Source: Thermobifida fusca NBRC 14071 = JCM 3263 (GTDB taxonomy: Bacteria; Actinomycetota; Actinomycetes; Streptosporangiales; Streptosporangiaceae). From it: a DNA stretch of 59,525 bases. Shown piece by piece: positions 19,402 through 25,865 of the stretch; position 1 is the stretch's first letter, and every line of letters starts with the position of its first letter. The notes beneath the pieces were generated by a model. The model ran no database searches. It worked only from the letters and a program-made list of their open reading frames with translations, and had not been told where the DNA came from. The stretch covers positions 1 to 59,525 of the forward strand of contig NZ_BCWB01000016.1 in the NCBI RefSeq assembly GCF_001592045.1, in the 5' to 3' direction. A program made the translations under genes and the position numbers.

Positions 19402-19724
19402 TAAGCGGCTCCCCTGCCCCCGGTGCGGCGCGCTGCTGCCGTGGGGCGGGCGGGCCGCGGGTTTGTGTTGCACAGTACGGTGGCAGCGTGGTCGATCTGT
19501 GAGACGTGCGCGCTGCCGGTGCGTCCCCAGATGAACCACTGCTCCCCGGCGTTGTCTTCCACGACCACGACCGAGGTGCGACAGTCCCCGGCGCCGACGC
19601 AGAGAACCGGATGTGAGCTCGCCGACAGGGCGAGGAAGGCTGAACCGCCCTGCTCCTGAATCTGTTTTTGAAGGCGGGCGAGTAACACCTGCCGGGGGAC
19701 GCCTTTTTCGGCATGTGCGGACAT
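19401..19724 (-). CDS. Small protein with VVVVED..WFIWGRTGS motif, module copy 1
   Basis: A 107-residue protein of no family I can name. A conserved core, FLALSASSHPVL followed by VVVVEDNAGEQWFIWGRTGS and HVS, is shared with the second module copy (21768-22127), while both ends vary and the C-terminus is Arg/Ala-rich. It is cotranscribed and overlaps by 1 nt with the HATPase gene, so a partner role is inferred. ATG at 19724 has a GAGGAGAG ribosome site; it is divergent from the XRE gene. Confidence 0.75.
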   Translation of the reverse strand: MSAHAEKGVPRQVLLARLQKQIQEQGGSAFLALSASSHPVLCVGAGDCRTSVVVVEDNAGEQWFIWGRTGSAHVSQIDHAATVLCNTNPRPARPTAAARRTGGRGAA

Positions 19725-19768
19725 AGCTCTCCTCACATATGACACCGCTGATATGCGGTCACTGCGGC

Positions 19769-19786
19769 TCAGATCCTGTGATCTGA
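19769..19786. promoter_or_regulatory. Palindrome in divergent promoter of module 1
   Basis: The perfect palindrome tcagatc-ctgt-gatctga lies between the divergent small-protein and XRE genes. It is a candidate operator for the XRE regulator; binding is inferred. Confidence 0.4.
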
Positions 19787-19929
19787 CAGCTTTAAGCTAA
19801 ATGCAGGCCATGTAACTTGCAACGCATGTAAGAAAACTGGTCTTTATTGTTGGACTTTGTCTGGTTTCACGGATGGGATGATGTTCCACATCGTTCAGCA
19901 ACGAGATTGCCGGTATGGAGGCGATGGTC

Positions 19930-20778
19930 GTGTCCCGGGGCTCGCCAGTGCGCAAGCACTACCTGGTCAGCCAACTCAAACGGTTGCGCGCGGAGGCGCG
20001 GTTGTCTCAAGAGCAGGTCGCCGAAGAAATGGGTTGGGATGTCAGCAAGCTTTATCGGATTGAGAATGGCCGCTTCGTCCGGCTTAATCCTGAATCGGTT
20101 GCCGCGCTATGCCGCCTGTATGGGGCGGATGACGGGTTATTTGAGGAATTGGTCGCTATTGCTAAGGCTGCCCGCAGGCATAAACCGTGGTGGTCTCAGT
20201 TTGAGGAGGGTGCGGGAAACGATTTTTACAGCGTAGAATACGAGGCGACCTTGATCGAGGAGTATGCTGTCGGCCTGGTTCCGGAACTGGTGCAGCATCC
20301 GGACTACTGGGCCGCGCTGGTGCGGCGCAGAGTGCCCGCGGGGTCCGCGGAGTACCAGAAGCTGTGTGCTGCGCTGCGCCAACGGCAGGCCGCGGTGTTG
20401 GAGCGCGACGATCCGCCGCGGTTCTGGTCGGTGGTCGACGAGTCGGCGCTGCGCTGCGCGGTGGGCGGCCCGCAGGTCATGCGCGCCCAGCTCACGCACC
20501 TTCTCGAGCTGGTGAAGCATCCTAATCTCGTCATTCAAGTACTCCCTTTGTCGCAGGGCATGGCTCATCCCGCCACCTTCACGGTGTTGCGCCTCGACGG
20601 TGGTGCGAAGGTGGGGTACATCGGCGTCCCCCCGCACGGTTGTTTCGTGGACGGAGGCGACAGGGTCGCGGCCTATGCGCAGCGGTTCGAGTTGTTGCAG
20701 GCCACGGCGTTGCCTCCGCAGGAGACTCCCGGTTACCTCCGCCGTGTTCTGGCCGAGCTGGAAGACGCCGATGGGTGA
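19930..20778 (+). CDS. XRE-family regulator with DUF5753 domain, module copy 1
   Basis: A 282-residue protein with an N-terminal helix-turn-helix (LKRLRAEARLSQEQVAEEMG, then WDVSKLYRIENG) and a C-terminal DUF5753 domain (VPELVQHPDYWAAL, ERDDPPRFWSVVDESALRCAVGG, VIQVLPLSQGMAHP). Such regulators pair with DUF397 proteins in actinobacteria. GTG at 19930 was chosen because GGAGG lies 8 bases upstream; ATG at 19915 and 19924 are alternatives. Its normal partner directly downstream is broken (20771-20981). Confidence 0.85.
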   Translation: MSRGSPVRKHYLVSQLKRLRAEARLSQEQVAEEMGWDVSKLYRIENGRFVRLNPESVAALCRLYGADDGLFEELVAIAKAARRHKPWWSQFEEGAGNDFYSVEYEATLIEEYAVGLVPELVQHPDYWAALVRRRVPAGSAEYQKLCAALRQRQAAVLERDDPPRFWSVVDESALRCAVGGPQVMRAQLTHLLELVKHPNLVIQVLPLSQGMAHPATFTVLRLDGGAKVGYIGVPPHGCFVDGGDRVAAYAQRFELLQATALPPQETPGYLRRVLAELEDADG

Positions 20779-20981
20779 GATACAGTCCCCGTTCACCAGG
20801 CCGCCACTCGGGTTCGCCGAGCGGCACACTTCTAGCTATACACATGAAGCGGCTGCTTGGGGGGAAGTCTCGAAAGGTCCACCCACGGGTGGTGGAAACA
20901 CCCGCATCGGGGCAGGGCGGTTTGTGCTTTCCTGCTGCTGATTGGGTGGCTTTCGCGCGGGCTGCGGCGGGGCGGGCGTGA
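20771..20981 (+). pseudogene. Decayed DUF397 gene
   Basis: The reading frame starts with an ATG overlapping the XRE stop and gives HTSSYTHEAAAWGEVSKGPP, matching the DUF397 pattern SSYS..CVEVAKGPP but with Cys-Val changed to Trp-Gly. The frame then diverges; the family's end, CFPAADWVAFARAAAGRA, is found in another frame, ending at the tga at 20979. One or more indels around 20915-20930 are needed to join them. I therefore call it a frameshifted remnant; sequencing error is the alternative. Confidence 0.65.
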
Positions 20982-21136
20982 CAAAGTTCGCCTGGCCGCG
21001 GTGAGGTTAGCGTCAGCCTTTTAGGCCGCAATAGGGGAAGTCCTGAAGCCTGCCCGTGTCTCTGCTGGACAGGGGCGGGGTTCGGGTGTTCCCAGGGCTG
21101 GGGTTGTGCCCGGCGTGCTTCCACGGTGTTCCCGGT

Positions 21137-21165
21137 GGGTGTACACGGGGACACCCTTTTCTTTT
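21137..21165 (+). terminator. Terminator after XRE/DUF397 remnant
   Basis: Stem gggtgt / acaccc followed by ttttctttt. The rest of 20982-21291 holds no recognisable gene. Confidence 0.55.
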
Positions 21166-21291
21166 AGTTGCCGCACGTGCCGGGCAGGCCAGGGTGGTGG
21201 CCGCCACGGGGGTGGCGTGGCCGGGTGCGGCGGGCAGAAGCGTGCCCTGGGCCTTGGGGTGGGGATCAGGGGTGAGGGTGGGACGGGCGGG

Positions 21292-21768
21292 TCAGCGACG
21301 GGGGTCGAAGACAGCCCACACGGCGTGTCCGCCGGTGTCGGTGCGCCAGTGTCCCCAGTCGGTGGCGAGCGCGGCGACGAGCCGCAGTCCGCGTCCCCCG
21401 GTGGCGAGCGTCCCGTCGAGCGGACGGGTTTGGGGGATGCGGGGCCGTCCCGTGGCCGGGTCGGGGCGCGGTCCTTGGTCGGTGACGGTGACGAGTACGA
21501 GGCCGGTGCGGAGCCCGGCGAGGGTGACGGTGACTTTGCCGCCGTCTCCGCTGAGGCTGTGCCGGCAGGCGTTGGCGAAGAGTTCCGCGACGACGAGTTC
21601 GGCGTCCGCGGCGGCGTGCGGGAAGCCGGTGAGGCTGCGTCGGATGCGGCCGCGCAGGTCTGGGCAGAACGCGGGGTCGCCGGGCAGTTCCCAGAATTCT
21701 GAGACGGCGCGGAGCCGACCGGCTCCGGGTTCGGAGTCGTTGTCGCTGGTGTTGGCGGTGTCGGTCAT
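21292..21768 (-). CDS. HATPase-fold ATP-binding protein, module copy 2
   Basis: A 158-residue GHKL-type protein, shorter than its paralogue at 18796-19401. It shows ELVVAELFANACRHSLSGDGGKV (N-box; the segment ACRHSLSGDGGKV is nearly identical to copy 1), DQGPRPD, and the G-box TGGRGLRLVAALATDWG. A kinase or anti-sigma role is inferred from the fold. ATG at 21768 overlaps the upstream stop by one base (TGATG), so it is coupled to the small protein gene. Confidence 0.82.
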   Translation of the reverse strand: MTDTANTSDNDSEPGAGRLRAVSEFWELPGDPAFCPDLRGRIRRSLTGFPHAAADAELVVAELFANACRHSLSGDGGKVTVTLAGLRTGLVLVTVTDQGPRPDPATGRPRIPQTRPLDGTLATGGRGLRLVAALATDWGHWRTDTGGHAVWAVFDPRR

Positions 21769-22127
21769 CAGGCCGCTCCTTTCGCGGCGGCGCGGCGCGC
21801 GGCCACTGGGTTCACCCACGAGCGCGGCGGGAGACGGTCCAGACCGCAGAGTGCGGCAGCAGCCTGTTTGGGCCGCGAGACGTGCTCCGACCCGGTGCGC
21901 CCCCAGATGAACCACCGGTTGGCGGCGGCGTCTTCCACCACCACGACCGGGATGAGACGCCCACCCGTGCGGCGCACGTAGAGCACGGGGTGAGCGGTCG
22001 CCGACAGGGCGACCAGCGCGGTCCCACCGAGCGCACGGACCTCGTCAGCGAGCTCGGTGAGGAGGGTGGTTCGCGGGGGTGACCTGTCGGGCTGGGGCTG
22101 TGTGGCTGAAGAATTAGTCATGAGCAC
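21768..22127 (-). CDS. Small protein with VVVVED..WFIWGRTGS motif, module copy 2
   Basis: A 119-residue paralogue of the protein at 19401-19724, sharing ALSATAHPVLYV and VVVVEDAAANRWFIWGRTGS followed by HVS. No family name known to me. GTG at 22127 was chosen because GGAGG lies 7 bases upstream; ATG at 22121 is the alternative. It is divergent from the second XRE gene and coupled to the HATPase gene. Confidence 0.75.
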   Translation of the reverse strand: MLMTNSSATQPQPDRSPPRTTLLTELADEVRALGGTALVALSATAHPVLYVRRTGGRLIPVVVVEDAAANRWFIWGRTGSEHVSRPKQAAAALCGLDRLPPRSWVNPVAARRAAAKGAA

Positions 22128-22170
22128 AGCGAAACCTCCCACATATTCGACTGAACTGTGGAACGATGGT

Positions 22171-22231
22171 CTTAGATCGACATCAGTAATGGTTGCTTAG
22201 ATTATGCAAACAGTCAAGCGAATACTTAGAT
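22171..22231. promoter_or_regulatory. Three cttagat direct repeats in divergent promoter of module 2
   Basis: cttagat occurs at 22171, 22196 and 22225; the latter two extend to cttagat(t/a)atgca. They sit between the divergent small-protein and XRE genes, as expected for XRE operators. Binding is inferred. Confidence 0.5.
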
Positions 22232-22258
22232 AATGCAGATCCACTGGAGGTCGGTAGG

Positions 22259-23122
22259 ATGCCGAGCATGAAGGCCCCTTACAGCCCGAGTATTCGGCGG
22301 CGACGACTCAGTGCTCGGCTGCGCAAGTACCGAGAGGCGCTTGGCAAAACCACCGGTGAGGTGGCAAAAGACCTGGGCTGGCAGCAGACGAAGATCTCTC
22401 GCATCGAAACCGGGGCAAAGAAGACCATTCAGGCAGATGAACTCGACGCGCTCCTCGACTACTACAAGGAGAAACGCCCCGAAATACGCGCTGAACTGCA
22501 CGAATGCGCCCGCTTAGCCAATGAGCGCGGCTGGTGGTCGCGGTACAAGAACGTGCTGGACTCAGCCCTGCCGGATTTTGAAGCCGAAGCCTCGGCGATC
22601 CGCACCTACGAATGCCAGGTGGTCCCCGGACTCTTGCAGACTCCTGACTACGCCGAGGCGATCTTCCGTGCCAACCTGGTCCGCACCGAAGAGGAGATCC
22701 AGGCACGAGTCGCCGCCAGGCTCAAGCGTCAGGAGATCCTGAACCGGGTAGATCCGCCTGAGTACTGGGTGATCCTCGACGAGGCCGCTCTGCGCCGCAC
22801 AGTCGGCTCTCCCGAGGTGATGAAGGTGCAGTTGCGCCACCTCACCCACATGGCGACGCGGCACAACATCAACATCTCCGTGCTGCCCTTCTCTGCAGGT
22901 GCGCATCCCTCGACCATGGGAAGCTTTGTCATCATCGACTTCCCGAACCCTCTCGATGCAAGCGTCGGCTACGCGGAGACGCCAACCTCCAGCGTGTACG
23001 TTGAAGAACGTGAGGAGCTTGCGGAACTCAACGCGATCTTCAGTGGAGCGCTGGGCTCCTCACTAACTCCGGCGGACTCCCTAAAGTTCATCTATGAAGT
23101 CATCGACTCGCTGGAAGGGTGA
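22259..23122 (+). CDS. XRE-family regulator with DUF5753 domain, module copy 2
   Basis: 287 residues: helix-turn-helix at about residues 18-72 (LRKYREALGKTTGEVAKDLG, WQQTKISRIETG) and DUF5753 from about residue 95 (VVPGLLQTPDYAEAIFRA, NRVDPPEYWVILDEAALRR, NISVLPFSAGAHPSTMGSF). The LQTPDYA motif is typical of the family. ATG at 22259 has GGAGG 8 bases upstream. A DUF397 gene begins 5 bases after its stop, an arrangement seen in many Streptomyces XRE/DUF397 pairs in which DUF397 modulates the regulator. Confidence 0.9.
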   Translation: MPSMKAPYSPSIRRRRLSARLRKYREALGKTTGEVAKDLGWQQTKISRIETGAKKTIQADELDALLDYYKEKRPEIRAELHECARLANERGWWSRYKNVLDSALPDFEAEASAIRTYECQVVPGLLQTPDYAEAIFRANLVRTEEEIQARVAARLKRQEILNRVDPPEYWVILDEAALRRTVGSPEVMKVQLRHLTHMATRHNINISVLPFSAGAHPSTMGSFVIIDFPNPLDASVGYAETPTSSVYVEEREELAELNAIFSGALGSSLTPADSLKFIYEVIDSLEG

Positions 23123-23127
23123 TCCGA

Positions 23128-23313
23128 ATGACTGAGAAGCTCGTGTGGCGCAAGAGCAGCTACAGCGGTGCCAACAACAACTGCGTTGAGGTTGCTGACC
23201 TCCCCAGCGCTACCGCTGTCCGCGACTCCAAGCACCCGGAGGGAACCGTGCTGGCCTTCCCCGCCGCAGAGTGGACCGTTTTCCTCCAGGCCGTCAAAGA
23301 CAAGCAGCTCTAG
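23128..23313 (+). CDS. DUF397 protein 1
   Basis: 61 residues: MTEKLVWRKSSYSGANNNC, then VEVADLP, AVRDSKHPEGTVLAFPAAEW. All family landmarks are present (WRKSSYS, CVEV, RDSKHP, FP..EW). It is in an operon with the XRE gene just upstream. The role as XRE partner follows from work on Streptomyces pairs; it is not shown here. Confidence 0.9.
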   Translation: MTEKLVWRKSSYSGANNNCVEVADLPSATAVRDSKHPEGTVLAFPAAEWTVFLQAVKDKQL

Positions 23314-23350
23314 TCGCCTGAACAGTGTTCACGCTCTTGGCGCTCTGAAT

Positions 23351-23398
23351 GGTCACAATGGGGAGACTTATCCCCCGTCACTCATCCCCATTGTGACC
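23351..23398. terminator. Inverted repeat closing the XRE2-DUF397 unit
   Basis: Perfect 14-bp arms ggtcacaatgggga (23351) and tccccattgtgacc (23385) with a 20-nt loop. The same arms recur at 24378-24421. Terminator or recombination border. Confidence 0.6.
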
Positions 23399-23629
23399 AT
23401 AAGGGCAAACATGCCGAATTTTTCTTCTCGGATCTCTCAAGCGACATCCTTACTTCTAGATAAGAGCCCCTTCGGTCAAAAATCCACTCAAACGTCCGAT
23501 GATCATACTGGTGTTCTTCTCGTGATGAGAGTTACCATCGAACACTAATGTGTTTTTGACATCGGACGCATTGCGTTGCTCTTCAGGGAAACTAGAAAGT
23601 ATCCTTTGCCGACACATTCCCAACCACAA

Positions 23630-23805
23630 AAATTTTTGCCATCATAGGTTCCTGAAGCCGCTCAGTCTAAGTGTCGGTTCCTTGGAGATGTCAGTCTCCA
23701 GCGTATGTTTTGTGGGCGCGAAGGGCTAGCGAAGCTCAACGCGATCTTCCTGGAGATTGAACTTTTCTCTAAGATTGCCGAACTTTCTGCGGCTCATCCG
23801 TAAAC
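23630..23805 (+). pseudogene. Remnant of XRE/DUF5753 3' end, unit A
   Basis: The DNA aligns with the 3' part of the XRE2 gene: tttgccatcata to tttgtcatcatc, ctaagtgtcggtt to caagcgtcggcta, and ctccagcgtatg...ctcaacgcgatcttc to ctccagcgtgta...ctcaacgcgatcttc. Frames are broken. It lies just before DUF397 gene 2, as a functional XRE would, so the DUF397 gene appears to have outlived its partner. Confidence 0.7.
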
Positions 23806-23834
23806 CTCTTGGTTCTTAACGAAGGAAGCTTCGA

Positions 23835-24020
23835 ATGACCGAGCATCAAGTATGGCGTAAGAGCAGCTACAGCGGAGCTAACAACAACTGCGTAGAGGTC
23901 TCGAATCTCCCCAATGCCACCGCTGTGCGTGACTCCAAACACCCCGATGCAGCCGTGCTGGTCTTCCCCGCGACAAAGTGGACCGCCTTCCTCCAGGTTC
24001 TCAAGGAGAAGAACATCTAA
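23835..24020 (+). CDS. DUF397 protein 2
   Basis: 61 residues, MTEHQVWRKSSYSGANNNC, VEVSNLPNATAVRDSKHPD, ending LQVLKEKNI. Intact. It differs from protein 4 in unit B at about nine bases. Its own XRE partner upstream is decayed, so it may act with XRE2 or be an orphan. Confidence 0.88.
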   Translation: MTEHQVWRKSSYSGANNNCVEVSNLPNATAVRDSKHPDAAVLVFPATKWTAFLQVLKEKNI

Positions 24021-24155
24021 CCCTGTCAGAAATATTGACGTTATTTCTCCGACTAGTCACAACAGGAAACCCTGTCTCCCCTTCCTCAACTGGCTACAGA
24101 GAACAGCAAATCTTGACCACATAAGAAAGCTCCCTAGTCATTGAAGGGTGAGTGA

Positions 24156-24341
24156 ATGACCGAGCAGCAAGTGTGGCGTAAAAGCAGCTACAGCGGAGGT
24201 CTGGAGAACTGCGTTGAGGTCGCTGACCTCCCGGGCGCTACCGCCATCCGCGACTCCAAACATCCCGACGCAGCCGTGCTGACCTTCCCTGCTTCCGAGT
24301 GGGCCGCCTTCCTGCGAGCAGCCAAAAGCGAGCAGGTCTAA
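24156..24341 (+). CDS. DUF397 protein 3
   Basis: 61 residues, MTEQQVWRKSSYSGGLENC, VEVADLPGATAIRDSKHPD, ending RAAKSEQV. Its positional counterpart in unit B is protein 5, from which it differs at about a quarter of bases by my hand count, although the first 24 bases and the upstream 135 bp are the same. Confidence 0.88.
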   Translation: MTEQQVWRKSSYSGGLENCVEVADLPGATAIRDSKHPDAAVLTFPASEWAAFLRAAKSEQV

Positions 24342-24377
24342 CTTCCCCGGAGGGGTCGGCACCGCTGTCGCTCTGAT

Positions 24378-24421
24378 GGTCACAATGGGGAAACTAATCT
24401 CCCCTTTTCCCCATTGTGACC
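24378..24421. terminator. Inverted repeat, copy in unit B
   Basis: The same 14-bp arms as at 23351-23398, loop 16 nt and different in sequence, so the stem rather than the loop is conserved. Confidence 0.6.
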
Positions 24422-24649
24422 AGAAGGGCAAACATACCGAATTTTTTCTCGGATCTCTCAAGCGACATCCTTACTTCTAGATAAGAGCCCCTTCGGTCAA
24501 AAATCCACTCAAACGTCCGATGATCATACTGGTGTTCTTCTCGTGATGAGAGTTACCATCGAACACTAATGTGTTTTTGACATCGGACGCATTGCGTTGC
24601 TCTTCAGGGAAACTAGAAAGTGTCCTTTGCCGACACATTCCCAACCACA

Positions 24650-24825
24650 AAAATTTTTGCCATCATGGGTTCCTGAAGCCGCTCAGTCTAAGTGTCGGTT
24701 CTTGGAGATACCAGTCTCCAGCGCATGTTTTGTGGGCGCGAAGGGCTAGCGAAGCTCAACGCGATCTTCCTGGAGATTGAACTTTTCTCTAAGATTGCCG
24801 AACTTTCTGCGGCTCATCCGTTAAC
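24650..24825 (+). pseudogene. Remnant of XRE/DUF5753 3' end, unit B
   Basis: Nearly identical to the remnant at 23630-23805 and likewise homologous to the 3' end of the XRE2 gene (for example ctcaacgcgatcttc). A stretch reads GLAKLNAIFLEIE, comparable with ELAELNAIFSGAL in XRE2. Confidence 0.7.
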
Positions 24826-24854
24826 CTCTTGGTTCTTGACAAAGGAAGCTGCGG

Positions 24855-25040
24855 ATGGCCGAGCATCAAGTATGGCGTAAGAGCAGCTACAGCGGAGTTA
24901 ACAACAACTGCGTAGAGGTCTCCGATCTCCCCAATGCCACCGCTGTGCGTGACTCTAAACACCCTGAGGCAGTCGTGCTGGTCTTCCCCGCGACAGAGTG
25001 GACCGCCTTCCTCCAGGTTCTCAAGGAGAAGAACATCTAA
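24855..25040 (+). CDS. DUF397 protein 4
   Basis: 61 residues, MAEHQVWRKSSYSGVNNNC, VEVSDLPNATAVRDSKHPE, ending LQVLKEKNI. Intact copy of protein 2. It shares SGVNN and KHPEA with protein 5, its neighbour, rather than with protein 2. Confidence 0.88.
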   Translation: MAEHQVWRKSSYSGVNNNCVEVSDLPNATAVRDSKHPEAVVLVFPATEWTAFLQVLKEKNI

Positions 25041-25175
25041 CCCTGTCAGAAATATTGACGTTATTTCTCCGACTAGTCACAACAGGAAACCCTGTCTCCC
25101 CTTCCTCAACTGGCTACAGAGAACAGCAAATCTTGACCACATAAGAAAGCTCCCTAGTCATTGAAGGGTGAGTGA

Positions 25176-25361
25176 ATGACCGAGCAGCAAGTGTGGCGTA
25201 AGAGCAGCTACAGCGGAGTTAACAACTATTGCGTGGAGGTTGCCGACCTCCCCGGCGCTACCGCTGTCCGTGACTCTAAGCACCCTGAGGCTGGTGTGTT
25301 GCGCTTCCCCTCCGCTGAGTGGGTGGCGTTCCTCCGTATGGCACAAGAAGAGCGCCACTAA
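25176..25361 (+). CDS. DUF397 protein 5
   Basis: 61 residues, MTEQQVWRKSSYSGVNNYC, VEVADLPGATAVRDSKHPE, ending RMAQEERH. Intact. A mosaic: start like protein 3, middle like protein 4, unique C-terminus. Confidence 0.88.
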   Translation: MTEQQVWRKSSYSGVNNYCVEVADLPGATAVRDSKHPEAGVLRFPSAEWVAFLRMAQEERH

Positions 25362-25384
25362 GAGGCGGTACCTGGGCCTAGCAT

Positions 25385-25447
25385 CAGCCTCCTGAACCGC
25401 ATCGAGAGGTCCGGGTATACCCAACTCTCGGTGCGGTTAGGAGGCTG
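25385..25447. terminator. Large hairpin after the DUF397 array
   Basis: A near-perfect 23-bp inverted repeat: cagcctcctgaaccgcatcg (25385) pairs with the stretch ending gcggttaggaggctg (25447), around a 16-nt loop. No T-run; terminator or recombination site. Confidence 0.6.
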
Positions 25448-25562
25448 GGGTTGCTAGACATCGCTCAGGAGCCGCGCGAGATGGTGAGAGCTCTGAAGCG
25501 CTCTCGAGTAACCACTCCCTGAACCATTGACAGACTTCACCAACACAGATAGCGAGAGAGCC

Positions 25563-25763
25563 ATGGTCACCGACAACATCAGCGTGTCTGTTCAGGGCTG
25601 GCACAAGTCGACCTACACCACTGAGAGAGGAGCCTGCGTGGAGGTCTCCGAGGGGCCTCTGACTGGGGTTCGCGACAGCAAGAACCGTGACCTGGGTGCG
25701 CTGTTCTTCCCTGCTGGCGAGTGGGTGGCGTTCCTGAAAGCAGCGCGGGAAGAGCATCTCTAA
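25563..25763 (+). CDS. DUF397 protein 6 (divergent)
   Basis: 66 residues with GWHKSTYTTERGACVEVSEG, LTGVRDSKNRDLGALFFPAG and EWVAFLKAAREEHL. A different subtype from proteins 1-5: no WRKSSYS, and EGPLTG replaces DLP.ATA. ATG at 25563 has a GAGAGAG site. It is the gene immediately before pglX (102-bp gap with an inverted repeat). Confidence 0.87.
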   Translation: MVTDNISVSVQGWHKSTYTTERGACVEVSEGPLTGVRDSKNRDLGALFFPAGEWVAFLKAAREEHL

Positions 25764-25795
25764 GTCTTTTTCGGTTTGTTGACTCTGTTGTCAGC

Positions 25796-25860
25796 CTCCT
25801 GGGCCACAATAGGATGATCCAACACTGTCCCCCTTTTTTATCCTTGTTGTGGCCTGGAGG
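25796..25860. repeat. Imperfect inverted repeat between DUF397-6 and pglX
   Basis: The left arm cctcctgggccacaatagga is matched by the right arm ending ttgttgtggcctggagg. The right arm includes the pglX ribosome site (ctggagg), so folding could hide the start; alternatively it is a terminator of the upstream gene. Confidence 0.5.
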
Positions 25861-25865
25861 CCTTG

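Larger units (their letters stand above)
23342..24341 (+). repeat. Tandem duplication unit A (~1 kb)
   Basis: Contains a 14-bp inverted repeat, an AT-rich spacer with an XRE remnant, DUF397 gene 2, a 135-bp spacer and DUF397 gene 3. It is repeated as unit B with an offset of about 1020 bases. Spacers are nearly identical between units, while the second DUF397 gene differs greatly. Confidence 0.9.
24371..25361 (+). repeat. Tandem duplication unit B (~1 kb)
   Basis: Second copy of unit A: inverted repeat, XRE remnant, DUF397 genes 4 and 5. Small differences in the spacer include a few substitutions and short indels; the 135-bp spacer between the two DUF397 genes looks identical to that of unit A. 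Confidence 0.9.

Noticed and set aside
23128-25763. CRISPR array
   Set aside because: The repeats are about 1 kb with coding content and no short regular spacers; no cas genes.
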